From positions 62,001 through 126,000 of the forward strand of contig JADJPJ010000089.1 in NCBI GenBank assembly GCA_016713325.1: a DNA stretch of 64,000 nt, written 5' to 3'. This DNA comes from Candidatus Flexifilum affinis. Lineage in GTDB: Bacteria; Chloroflexota; Anaerolineae; Aggregatilineales; Phototrophicaceae. Made by a program: the position numbers and the translations under genes. Every line of letters begins with the position of its first letter. Position 1 is the stretch's first letter. Of the stretch, positions 8,105 through 17,927 are shown in pieces. A model generated the notes under the pieces. It searched no databases and was not told the origin of the DNA. It saw only the letters and a program-made list of their open reading frames with translations.

Positions 8105-8212
8105 CTCGTCTCGTGACCGCTGACAGCCTTTGAGCCAGGTGGTGAAGGCCGACTGCCGCTCAACAGGTTTTCAACCTTGCCGGCTAATCTGCGGGTCCCC
8201 TGTGCAGACCGA

Positions 8213-8845
8213 TTATTCGTTCAGGGCGGCGAGCAGACCGCGAAAGGCCAACTTGTAGTTTGCGTCGAAATCAAAGCGCGGCGCACGGCGCAGTGCGTCC
8301 GGTGGATCGACGCCCAGGAGCTGCGCGATGAAGATCGGCTTGCTTTTTTGACGGAAGAACTGCCACGCGGTGCTCAGATTGTCCGCGTGCAGCGTCGCCG
8401 GGGAGGCCACCAGCACCATCCGCCCGCATTCCTTCAGCGCCGGGTGCACGCCTCCGGCCCACTGGACGCGCTGCGGTTCCGGGTCGTGCAGCCAGTGCGG
8501 CATGCCCATCCGTTCAAGATCCGACGCGAGCTGCATGGCGAACTCGCTGTCTTCCGCTTCGTAGGCGATGTAGACCGAGTCGGGCGCCAGCTTGGCGCGT
8601 TTGGATTTCGGCTCTGCAACATGGATGGCGGAGGGACGCGCGAGCTGATCGTGGGCCGGCGTTTTGCCCAGGCGAAAGACGCTGCCCCCGCAGATAGGGC
8701 AGTCGCCGCGCATCGCCGGGCGGCCCCTTCCGGTCCAGACCGGCGTGGGGTTGAGCATGACCACGCGCTGGCGATCGCGCACGCAGTATGCTTCGATCTC
8801 GCCGCCCTCCAGGGCATCCGCATCTTCGTGGACGGGTTCGTACAT
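8213..8845 (-). CDS. Zinc-ribbon-like plus TIR-like domain protein
   Basis: The protein has 210 residues; ATG 8845 is chosen because GAGG lies 7 bases upstream and longer versions would overlap the divergent gene. The N-terminus (17-60) resembles a small metal-binding ribbon of the DUF5679 kind, with Cys21, Cys49 and Cys52; the expected fourth cysteine is Asp24. Residues 88-206 resemble a bacterial TIR domain: VYIAYEAEDSEFAMQLASDLE, then HWLHD, LKECGRMVLVASPAT, STAWQFF and KPIFIAQL. TIR domains are NAD-cleaving enzymes or interaction modules. The glutamate expected shortly after the conserved tryptophan is missing (WQFFRQK), so NADase activity is doubtful and a scaffold role is likelier. It is divergent from the next gene. 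Domain assignment rests on pattern recognition only. Confidence 0.7.
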   Translation of the reverse strand: MYEPVHEDADALEGGEIEAYCVRDRQRVVMLNPTPVWTGRGRPAMRGDCPICGGSVFRLGKTPAHDQLARPSAIHVAEPKSKRAKLAPDSVYIAYEAEDSEFAMQLASDLERMGMPHWLHDPEPQRVQWAGGVHPALKECGRMVLVASPATLHADNLSTAWQFFRQKSKPIFIAQLLGVDPPDALRRAPRFDFDANYKLAFRGLLAALNE

Positions 8846-8999
8846 GAGCGCGCCTCTTTCCTGGCAATGGTCTCGCACCCTCGATTCTAGCGCGTTCGTT
8901 TGATTTCCGTCAGGCGGAGCACGAGTGCGCAAATCAACAGGTTTTCTCAGCATTTTCGCTACAATGGGAGCGGTCTTGTGAAGAAGGGGACGACTTGAG

Positions 9000-10031
9000 A
9001 TGACGGTGCTTGTGGTCGGCGGCAATGGCGCGCTCGGTTCGGCAATTCTGCGCCGGTTGCGTGGGTTGGGCGCAGCGGTGCGCAGCTTCGACCTTTCTCC
9101 GCACCCGGACGCGGGGGTGGAGAGCCGGGTGGGCGACGTGCGCCAGATGGAAGAAGTCATGGCCGCATGCGACGGCGTCGAGGCGGTCATCCACACCGCG
9201 GTCAAGGTCAGCCAGCAGGCGACGCCATCGCAGTCCATGTACGAAGTGAACGTGCGGGGGACCGAGAACCTCATTGCCGCGTGCCAGGCGCAGCGCGTGT
9301 CGCGGCTGATCTACACCAGCTCCGTCGATGTGGTCTTCGACGGGACGCCCATCGCTAACGGCGACGAGCGCCTGCCGTACCCGAAGGCTCACCTCGACTA
9401 CTATGGCACGACCAAAATGCTGGCGGAGCAGGCTGTTCTGGCGGCCAACGGCGCTGCCGGGGTAGCGACGTGCGCACTGCGCGTCGGCGGCCTGTTCGGT
9501 CCAGGGGACCGGCATCGCTTCCCGCGTGTCCTCCAGATCGTGCTGGACTCCGGCATGTATACCCGTATTGGCGATGGCAAGTCTCGTTTCAACCATCTCT
9601 TCATCGAGAATGCTGCGCACGCCCACGTTCTCGCCGCCGAGCGACTGGCATTGGACTCGCCGCTGGCCGCCCAGGCCTATTTCATCACCGATCAGGCGCC
9701 GGGCAACTTCTTCGACTTGTTCCCGCCTTACCTTGATGCGCTGGGCGTGCGCTACAAGGTGCGGACTCTGCCCTACACGCTGATGCGAATGGTCGCTGAT
9801 CTGAACGAGCGGCGGTCCCGAAGAGCGGCGGCCGGCGAAGATCGCGAGATCAGTCTGTCGCGCTATGCTGTGGAATCGACCTGCCGCGACTTCTGGTTCA
9901 CGTCGAAGAAAGCGGCGCGAGAACTGGGATATGCCCCGATTGTCTCAGCCGAAGAAGCGTTCGCGGCCACGCTCGACTGGCTGCGCGGCTGGATGGCGGC
10001 CCGGCAGGCGGAAGGGCAGGAATCTCACTAA
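9000..10031 (+). CDS. NAD-dependent epimerase/dehydratase family (3-beta-HSD-like)
   Basis: The protein has 343 residues; AAGGGG precedes ATG 9000. A Rossmann glycine motif GGNGALG at residues 7-13 binds NAD(P). The extended-SDR catalytic site is YYGTTKMLAE (Tyr and Lys of YxxxK near residue 140), with a serine in the preceding YTSSVDVVF. The later phrases ALRVGGLFGPGD and RFNHLFIENAAHAHVLA are typical of the 3-beta-hydroxysteroid dehydrogenase / NAD-dependent epimerase branch. Substrate may be a sterol-like alcohol, a terpenoid or a nucleotide sugar; the sequence does not decide. No signal peptide is present, so it is cytoplasmic. The next gene follows after 58 bases with its own ribosome-binding site and may be cotranscribed. 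Confidence 0.85.
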   Translation: MTVLVVGGNGALGSAILRRLRGLGAAVRSFDLSPHPDAGVESRVGDVRQMEEVMAACDGVEAVIHTAVKVSQQATPSQSMYEVNVRGTENLIAACQAQRVSRLIYTSSVDVVFDGTPIANGDERLPYPKAHLDYYGTTKMLAEQAVLAANGAAGVATCALRVGGLFGPGDRHRFPRVLQIVLDSGMYTRIGDGKSRFNHLFIENAAHAHVLAAERLALDSPLAAQAYFITDQAPGNFFDLFPPYLDALGVRYKVRTLPYTLMRMVADLNERRSRRAAAGEDREISLSRYAVESTCRDFWFTSKKAARELGYAPIVSAEEAFAATLDWLRGWMAARQAEGQESH

Positions 10032-10089
10032 TCTTCCATCCTCATTCCCGGTGTATGCTTTTCAAAACCGCCGAGAACGAGAGGAAACT

Positions 10090-10539
10090 ATGGCCTATCT
10101 GGTGCGCTCCCTCATTCCTGCCCTAGTGCTCTATGTCCGGCAGTACGACGTTCTGACGCGCGACGAGCTGGTGAAATACCTGGATGAATCCATGGCCATG
10201 CGCGATGAGGCCAATCTGCGCAATGGTGAGGGCGGTCCACTGGTCCACACCATCACCGATGCGCGCCACATGATCAAGCACGAAGTGCAGCTCAACGATA
10301 TGCAGACCATGCTGCGTTCCCTGCGCAATCAGCGTGTGGGCTGGTCTCTCTACGTGAGCAGCTCCAAAGTGACGCGCTTCCTTGTCTCCGTCGCGCATCA
10401 GATCGTTGGGGTACGTCACTATATTTGCGCGACGATGGACGAGGCGCTCTTGTTTATAAACCGCATTGACGACTCGCTGCCGCCCCTCAAGGTGGAGCAG
10501 GTAGATGCGCTGATCGCGCAAAAAGACGACCCGCGGTAG
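10090..10539 (+). CDS. Small soluble protein, possibly STAS/SpoIIAA-like
   Basis: The protein has 149 residues; GAGAGGAAACT precedes ATG 10090. It has no signal peptide or membrane helix. It begins with strand-like VRSLIPALVLYV, has a middle strand HTITDARH followed by two helices, then GWSLYVSSSK and a late helix ATMDEALLFINRI. This alternation resembles single-domain STAS/SpoIIAA-like proteins of this phylum, and a second protein of similar size and pattern lies at 46617-47033. I cannot name a family with certainty. It follows the epimerase gene and ends inside a hairpin that probably terminates transcription. Confidence 0.7.
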   Translation: MAYLVRSLIPALVLYVRQYDVLTRDELVKYLDESMAMRDEANLRNGEGGPLVHTITDARHMIKHEVQLNDMQTMLRSLRNQRVGWSLYVSSSKVTRFLVSVAHQIVGVRHYICATMDEALLFINRIDDSLPPLKVEQVDALIAQKDDPR

Positions 10540-10558
10540 TCGTGCCGCGAGTCGTCTT
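10523..10558. terminator. Hairpin between convergent genes
   Basis: AAGACGAC pairs with GTCGTCTT, and after one mismatch CGCGG pairs with CCGCG around an 8-base loop. It overlaps the stop codon at 10539 and probably works for both strands. Confidence 0.6.
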
Positions 10559-10581
10559 CAAGCCGTGCGTCGCGACGAGAG

Positions 10582-11544
<963 letters not shown>

Positions 11545-11580
11545 CGGTCCAACTCCTTCAGCGGGTATCCGCCAGTTCGT

Positions 11581-12111
11581 TCAATTGTAGATAGTTGAAT
11601 AGTAAATCATTTCGCGTTGAAATTGTGTAAGAACTTGATGAGCACCCGCCTCCGTCGCCGCGCTCATCCGCCCAGGCCAAGTTTGCGGCACAGTCAGAGC
11701 CAACGTCTCCTGTTCCTGCGCCGTGAGGCAGCCGAAGGTTTCGACCACCCGCGCGACGTGATCGGGAAGAATGCCGGCGATGAGATCCCGCCCGTCATTG
11801 GTCAGGTGTACCGCAATGTAACGGCGGTCTTCGACGCTGCGCTGGCGTTCAACCAGACGGCGCGCCTCCAGTTGATCAATGACGTGGGTGATGTTGCCCG
11901 TGCTGCGCAGGATCTTGGCCGCCAGCTCGTGCTGGTACAACGGTCCGAGATGATAGACCGCTTCCAGCACGCCGAACTGACTGACGGTCAGGCGGTGTTG
12001 GGTGAGAGAGGCATTGATGCGTTCGTTGACCGAGTCGGCAGCGCGTGTGAGCTTGATGTAGGCATCAAGGGCGCGCACAGCGTCGGGCGAACCGCTGTAA
12101 TGCGTGGGCAT
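11581..12111 (-). CDS. MarR family transcriptional regulator
   Basis: The protein has 176 residues. The winged helix is clear: LTVSQFGVLEAVYHLGPLY, then HELAAKILRSTGNITHVIDQLEARRLVERQ, and wing SVEDRRYIAVHLT. Helices at both ends form the usual dimer interface. It lies directly upstream of the MhqO-like dioxygenase in the same direction, so autoregulation and control of that gene by phenolic or quinone ligands are likely (inferred from MhqR systems). No conserved N-terminal cysteine for OhrR-type sensing is seen. An inverted repeat TTCAA-N10-TTGAA overlaps its stop codon (11580-11599) and could be an operator for the downstream gene. Confidence 0.93.
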   Translation of the reverse strand: MPTHYSGSPDAVRALDAYIKLTRAADSVNERINASLTQHRLTVSQFGVLEAVYHLGPLYQHELAAKILRSTGNITHVIDQLEARRLVERQRSVEDRRYIAVHLTNDGRDLIAGILPDHVARVVETFGCLTAQEQETLALTVPQTWPGRMSAATEAGAHQVLTQFQREMIYYSTIYN

Positions 12112-12143
12112 GGGGAGGTTCTCCGATGGTTCAATGTGAAATC

Positions 12144-12172
12144 ATTCTATGTCAAACCGATTGCGAGGACAA
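12144..12172 (-). promoter_or_regulatory. Candidate promoter of the marR-dioxygenase operon
   Basis: On the minus strand TTGTCC (12172-12167), 17 bases, then TAGAAT (12149-12144), about 33 bases before the marR start. A TCAAT/ATTGA-rich stretch overlaps it, as expected for MarR autorepression, but no clean palindrome is visible. Confidence 0.45.
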
Positions 12173-12244
12173 CACCGACTCGGGTTGTTATGCCAGGGCT
12201 TCAGCCGTATACTAAGAATCCTCCCATTGAAAGGATGACCTCCT

Positions 12245-13681
12245 ATGTCCAGACGTATCGTCTTATTGGTGGCTCTCATTGCGCTCGTGCTCGCCGTTCC
12301 CACAGGGCTGGCGCAGGAGGGCGGCACCGTGCTCGAAGAGCCGGTTCACATCGACTGGCCCCCGCCCGTGAGCGAAGTCTGGGGCACGGGTGATGTGATC
12401 GGCACCGCCGCTGTCCCCGGAATGGCCTACTACTACCTGGAATATCTGCCCTTAAACGATGATCTGACTTTTCCGACGGGCGCCCCATGGCTGCCGGCGA
12501 CGGTAGGCATCACCCAACCGGTCGTGAACGGCACGCTGGCGACGCTCGATACTACCCGAGTGACCGACGGCCTGTACGCACTGCGTCTGACCGTCAACAC
12601 GCTTGAAGGCGATACTTACACGGATACGGTTTCCCCCATTCGCGTCAATAACACCCGATTCGACAGCTTTCTGAACCGCTTCCGCGAGGCAATCCTGGAG
12701 GAACTTGGTCTGCTGCCTGAAGGTGAGGGCGAACCGACAGCGACTCCCATTCCTCCTACGCAGATCCCGCCGACGCAGCCGCCTCCGACCGATCCCTACG
12801 TCTCGCCGCTTCCTGGCACACCTTCGGTCAATGTCCGCCGCTGCAACGTGGTCGATAACTACTCGTGCGCCATTGTCGGCTACCTGCTGGGGGGCGAGCG
12901 CGCCGATGTGACCGGGCGTGATGCGACAGGTGCGGCATGGCTCCAGATTCGCCTGCCTGCCGGTCTGGTTGGCTGGGTCTCCACCGGTGTCGTGACCATC
13001 GCCGGAGACCTGGGCAGCGTGCCGTTCGTGACTCCGCCAGGCCCGCTCCCACCGCCGGCGCAGTCGAACGTGCTGGTCAACGGCATTTCGATTTCCGGGT
13101 CGACGACCTGCGGCGTGACCTTCAACGCTCAGGTGAACGTCGCCAATACTGGCAACGCTGCTTCACCCGCCGGCCAGGTGACGCTCCAAGATGTCGACTT
13201 CGCCAGCGGCCAGATCACCAGCACCAACTATGGCAACTATCCTTCGATTGGTGCAGACGGCAACTTCGTGGTCACTATTCCGCTGACCATCACGGCCTAC
13301 TACAACGCCAATCATGAACTGCGCGCCTATACCAACAACACGCAGGTGAAGGCTCAGTACTTCCTGTCTCAGGGTAACTGCAACCAGCCGCCGACCGCGG
13401 TTCCGCCGACCCAGCCGCCCCCCTATCAGCCGGGCGACTGTGCCGTCGTGACCAACCAGCCGGAGACCTCGGTGTTCGACTCCCCCGGCGGCAACCTGTT
13501 GGCTCGCGTGCCGAGCGATCTGTACCCCATCAGTTCCTGGCAGGATCAGGGAGGCGTGGTGTGGTACAACATCACCTATGACGACCCGATTCAGCGCGAC
13601 ATGATTCAGCGACCAGGCTGGATGGTCGATTACGCCAATACCTTTGGCTATGCCGGAAGGTGCGACGCGGTACCCCGCTGA
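12245..13681 (+). CDS. Secreted protein with SH3-like domains and Pro/Thr linkers
   Basis: The protein has 478 residues with a signal peptide (1-23, ending GLAQ). Residues 24-155 form a beta-rich domain. A proline/threonine linker (PTATPIPPTQIPP region, about 160-180) leads to a bacterial SH3-like module (SVNVRRCNVVDNYSCAIVG, ending LVGWVSTGVV), where paired cysteines may form a disulfide. A CARDB-like adhesion or beta-sandwich domain (about 278-380) follows, then another proline linker and a second SH3-like module (about 398-478) ending at Arg478. It has no catalytic signature and no membrane anchor. It is probably a cell-surface or secreted binding protein of unknown target. AAAGGATGACC precedes the ATG, and a hairpin terminator follows. 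Confidence 0.8.
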   Translation: MSRRIVLLVALIALVLAVPTGLAQEGGTVLEEPVHIDWPPPVSEVWGTGDVIGTAAVPGMAYYYLEYLPLNDDLTFPTGAPWLPATVGITQPVVNGTLATLDTTRVTDGLYALRLTVNTLEGDTYTDTVSPIRVNNTRFDSFLNRFREAILEELGLLPEGEGEPTATPIPPTQIPPTQPPPTDPYVSPLPGTPSVNVRRCNVVDNYSCAIVGYLLGGERADVTGRDATGAAWLQIRLPAGLVGWVSTGVVTIAGDLGSVPFVTPPGPLPPPAQSNVLVNGISISGSTTCGVTFNAQVNVANTGNAASPAGQVTLQDVDFASGQITSTNYGNYPSIGADGNFVVTIPLTITAYYNANHELRAYTNNTQVKAQYFLSQGNCNQPPTAVPPTQPPPYQPGDCAVVTNQPETSVFDSPGGNLLARVPSDLYPISSWQDQGGVVWYNITYDDPIQRDMIQRPGWMVDYANTFGYAGRCDAVPR

Positions 13682-13700
13682 GTCGTTTCGTATCACTGAA

Positions 13701-13733
13701 CAGCCGAGGGCGCGCAGTCGTCGTCCTCGGCTG
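13701..13733 (+). terminator. Terminator of the SH3-domain protein
   Basis: CAGCCGAGG pairs with CCTCGGCTG around a 15-base loop, 20 bases after the stop; the following sequence is TCTCGTATTACT. Confidence 0.6.
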
Positions 13734-13816
13734 CTCTCGTATTACTCCACCCGAAAAATGACATTTGTCCTATTCCGGTCTCGCGAATGCCACTCTCCTC
13801 ATACAGGCCGACCTTC

Positions 13817-13822
13817 TATAAT
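13817..13822 (+). promoter_or_regulatory. -10 element TATAAT upstream of the Crp/Fnr gene
   Basis: A perfect TATAAT lies about 70 bases before the GTG start at 13891. The position 17 bases upstream (TCTCCT) is not a -35 match, so an activator may be needed. Confidence 0.35.
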
Positions 13823-13890
13823 GATGTTGACCAAGCGCGGAAATCCTCTGGTTGTCGCTGCGCCGTCGCCGAGCGAAAGGTTGAACACAG

Positions 13891-14625
13891 GTGATCCGAG
13901 GCATTGGCATTGACGGTTGGTCGCGCTTAGGAGAGATTCCCTCCCTGCGTCATCTCTCTGGCCGCGCACTCCGAGCGATGACCGAACGTGCCTGCGTCTG
14001 CGGCCTGTGTGACGGCGACATCCTTGTTCATCAGGGCGACATTCTGCGCTCCATCTATTTCGTCGAATCGGGTGGCATTCGCCTGATCAGTTACTCGGCA
14101 GATGGGCAGGCGGTAGCGCTGAAGATCTACGGCCCAGGGGATGTATTCGGCCTCCTGGCGACATCAGACCCCTATCCGCATCCCGCACAAATTGAGGCGA
14201 TTCACGATACCGTCGTCATCGGTATCGAGGGGCAGGAGGTGCGCCGGTTGATCGCGCAATTTCCGGAAATTGCGCTGACGATCATCGACCTGTTTGCGGC
14301 CCATGTGCACGAAGGGCACGAGCGGGTGCAGCACATGGCCACCAAGCGGGTTGACCGCCGGCTGGCGCAGTGTCTCCTGAAGTTTGCCGACAAGTTCGGT
14401 ATCCAGCAGGATCATTGTCTCGAACTGGATGTTCCATTGTCGCAGCGCGATCTGGCGGAATTCGCCAACACGACTGTGGAAACGATCAATCGCACGCTGG
14501 CGGCCTGGGAAAAGCAGGGCATTCTGACCTGCTCCCATAAGCACATCGACATCCTCGACCAACCGGCGCTGGAAAGCATCGCCGAAGCCGAAACCTACGA
14601 CCCCATCATTCCTCAGCGAAGTTGA
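13891..14625 (+). CDS. Crp/Fnr family regulator, probably controlling nrfHA
   Basis: The protein has 244 residues starting at GTG. A cyclic-nucleotide-type beta-barrel (about 20-130) is followed by the dimer helix and a winged helix (about 165-230) with LSQRDLAEFANTTVETINRTL. The recognition helix carries Glu-Thr-Ile-Asn-Arg, where FNR has Glu-x-x-Ser-Arg, so a TTGAT-type half-site is plausible. Cysteines 35, 37 and 40 form a C-x-C-x2-C cluster in the N-terminal barrel, with others scattered later; this may be a metal-cluster or redox sensor, but it is not the classical FNR spacing. Its stop codon lies inside a perfect FNR-type box upstream of nrfH, so regulator and target are physically coupled. 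NO/nitrite or oxygen sensing is inferred. Confidence 0.92.
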   Translation: MIRGIGIDGWSRLGEIPSLRHLSGRALRAMTERACVCGLCDGDILVHQGDILRSIYFVESGGIRLISYSADGQAVALKIYGPGDVFGLLATSDPYPHPAQIEAIHDTVVIGIEGQEVRRLIAQFPEIALTIIDLFAAHVHEGHERVQHMATKRVDRRLAQCLLKFADKFGIQQDHCLELDVPLSQRDLAEFANTTVETINRTLAAWEKQGILTCSHKHIDILDQPALESIAEAETYDPIIPQRS

Positions 14626-14663
14626 TCCGCATCAAGTTTTCTTCGCAGCATCCCTGATACGAT
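14622..14663 (+). promoter_or_regulatory. FNR-type box and class II promoter of nrfHA
   Basis: TTGAT-CCGC-ATCAA (14622-14635) is a perfect FNR/DNR consensus. A -10-like TACGAT at 14658-14663 would put transcription start near 14670, 41.5 bases from the box centre, the canonical class II activator distance. The box overlaps the stop codon of the regulator gene. Confidence 0.75.
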
Positions 14664-14749
14664 ACCGATATTGATTGCTACGCCGGGCAGGCCCAAAACC
14701 TGCTTTGGAGTGTGCGTTTGCCTCGAGACCTGCAACGGAGGGAATGGCG

Positions 14750-15232
14750 ATGCCGCGAAGGGTTCGATCACTTTCACGAACCATGATCATGGGCGGCGCG
14801 CTGGCGCTCGTACTGGGGATACTGGTCGGTCTGGGAACATTTACGTTCGTCTACGCCAGGGGCACGTCTTATCTGTCGAATGACCCGGCGACGTGCGTGA
14901 ACTGCCACATCATGCGCGACGAGTTCGACGCCTGGGCGGTGTCGAGCCACCGCAACGTGGCCACCTGCAATGACTGTCATACCCCGCACGATTTCGTCGG
15001 CAAGTGGGTGACCAAGGCGGTGAACGGTTTCAATCATGGATTGGCGTTCACAACCGGAAACTACCCGGAGAACATCCAGATCAAGCCGCACAATGCCGAG
15101 ATCGCCCAGGAGAACTGCATCGGCTGTCATCAGACGCTGGTGAATCTGGTGTATGCCACGCATGAGGACCAGAGCCGCCGCTGTGTCGACTGCCATGGCA
15201 ATGTCGGCCACCAGAACCGCAGCACGCAGTAG
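14750..15232 (+). CDS. nrfH: Cytochrome c nitrite reductase small subunit NrfH
   Basis: The protein has 160 residues. ATG 14750 is chosen because GGAGGG lies 7 bases upstream; the ATG at 14744 is too close to it. One N-terminal membrane helix (about 12-35) is followed by four haem motifs: CVNCH (49-53), CNDCH (73-77), CIGCH (123-127) and CVDCH (145-149). Met55, two residues after the first haem histidine, matches the NrfH haem-1 methionine ligand. As in the NapC/NirT family, NrfH oxidises menaquinol and passes electrons to NrfA at the outer face of the membrane. nrfA follows after 52 bases. Confidence 0.95.
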   Translation: MPRRVRSLSRTMIMGGALALVLGILVGLGTFTFVYARGTSYLSNDPATCVNCHIMRDEFDAWAVSSHRNVATCNDCHTPHDFVGKWVTKAVNGFNHGLAFTTGNYPENIQIKPHNAEIAQENCIGCHQTLVNLVYATHEDQSRRCVDCHGNVGHQNRSTQ

Positions 15233-15284
15233 GCGTGTGGCTGCGACAACTGCTTCGGACCACCTTCAACGAGGAATATGACCC

Positions 15285-16604
<1,320 letters not shown>

Positions 16605-16656
16605 CCGGCCACTGGCGTACGCGCCAGCGCTGATCGGCGCGTAGTAAGTGAATCAG

Positions 16657-16694
16657 GCGAGGTGGACTGCCAGTCGGTCCACCTCGCTTTTTTT
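16657..16694 (+). terminator. Rho-independent terminator of nrfHA
   Basis: GCGAGGTGGAC pairs with GTCCACCTCGC around a 9-base loop, followed by seven T residues. Textbook intrinsic terminator. Confidence 0.92.
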
Positions 16695-16834
16695 CGCGGT
16701 TGAGCCCTCTCGCCGGCCGCCGGCAGTCCATAGGAAGTGGTCAGATTGCCGAAGGTTCTCTTTCGGGGTACGATCTCTCATTCTATTCTACGAGGCAACG
16801 CCAAAGCCGCACGGAAGACAGGGGATATATCGCA

Positions 16835-17710
16835 GTGGATGTGCGGTTTTTGAACCGGAAGTCCGACAAGATAGGGCTGCTGACGAATACCCCTGCCGCG
16901 CTGATGACCAGTTTCCTCGCGGAAACAATCACCGGTCTCGTGCTCGGCGCGGAAGCCCACAATCTCAGTGTGACGTTTTATACCTGCGCAGTCTCGAGAC
17001 CCGGTCGAAACAGTCATGAAGCTGTGGAGCGCATCTGTCGCTCGCGCGAGATCGGCGGAGTCATCCTGGTGTGGTCCGCCGGCATCGACGACGCGATCGA
17101 TGCCCTGGTCCGTGAAGGGATGCCATTTGTGGTCGTTGGCCGGCGAGTGGTCGACCTCGGGTATCCTGGATCACGCCAGACAACTACGGCGGCGCGTACC
17201 ATGCTGACGCGACACCTGATTGCGCTCGGGCACCGCCGCATCGCCTTCATCGCTTATCCCGAACTCGGCACGATCAACACCGACCGTCTCGCTGGTTACA
17301 GCGCCGCCTTGCGCGATGAGCGACTCGATATTGACGAGGCGATGATCATCTCCGCGCGCCTGGAGCCCGACACGGGCTATCACCTGCTGGATCAGTTGCT
17401 CGACCGCGTGGATGCCCCGAGCCCAAGCGCCATCTTTGCCTTCAACGACGCGGTGGCGGCGCAGATGCTCCAGGCCGCGGCCGATCGCGGGCTGCATGTG
17501 CCGAACGATATCGCCGTCGCTGGTTTCGGTGGTCTGCCTTCCAGCGCCAGCTCCGTGCCTCCGCTGACTACCGTGGATGTGTCGCAGGCCGAGCTGGCCA
17601 GGCGCGCCGTGTATGTGCTGGTAGGGCGCATGGACAGACCCGACTCCCCTGGTGAAAACTGTACCGTTCCCGTCAGCCTGATCGTTCGCGCGTCGACCAA
17701 CCGCCGCTGA
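16835..17710 (+). CDS. LacI/GalR-type ligand-binding domain protein lacking the HTH
   Basis: The protein has 291 residues from GTG 16835 (AGGGG 10 bases upstream). From KIGLLTNTPAALMTSFLAE onward it follows the LacI/GalR effector domain: GGVILVWSAGIDD, FVVVGRR, LIALGHRRIAFI, DRLAGYSAALRD, AIFAFNDAVAAQMLQAA, VPNDIAVAGFGG and PPLTTVDVSQAELARRA. The usual 50-60 residue N-terminal helix-turn-helix and hinge are absent. Neither the longer upstream frame nor the other forward frames before 16835 contain one, and the nrfA terminator ends at 16694. Either the DNA-binding domain was lost or the protein works without DNA, as a soluble sugar sensor. It precedes the GH1 gene, which suggests a beta-glucoside or related ligand. 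Confidence 0.85.
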   Translation: MDVRFLNRKSDKIGLLTNTPAALMTSFLAETITGLVLGAEAHNLSVTFYTCAVSRPGRNSHEAVERICRSREIGGVILVWSAGIDDAIDALVREGMPFVVVGRRVVDLGYPGSRQTTTAARTMLTRHLIALGHRRIAFIAYPELGTINTDRLAGYSAALRDERLDIDEAMIISARLEPDTGYHLLDQLLDRVDAPSPSAIFAFNDAVAAQMLQAAADRGLHVPNDIAVAGFGGLPSSASSVPPLTTVDVSQAELARRAVYVLVGRMDRPDSPGENCTVPVSLIVRASTNRR

Positions 17711-17927
17711 TTCAGGACGGCCTGTTCGCGGATCATGGCGTCGCTCATGGAACGTGGTCAATCAACGTGGAGATCGTATTGACAGTGTTCTTGCTGTCCG
17801 ACGATGGCGGACGCGAACTGTCGCGCCGCTACGAACACCGCAAAAATGTGTCAAAAGGCATCAGCAAAGCGGATTTTGCACGAAATGGCGCTGACGTTCA
17901 GCGCCTGCACGATGAGAGGATTGAAAC

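Noticed and set aside
11580..11599. Confident MarR operator TTCAA-N10-TTGAA
   Set aside because: It overlaps the end of the regulator gene and no second copy of the same repeat exists at the marR promoter; kept only as a remark.
13759..13768. GACA-N2-TGTC palindrome before the Crp/Fnr gene as an operator
   Set aside because: Too short (4-bp arms) and not repeated elsewhere near the cluster.
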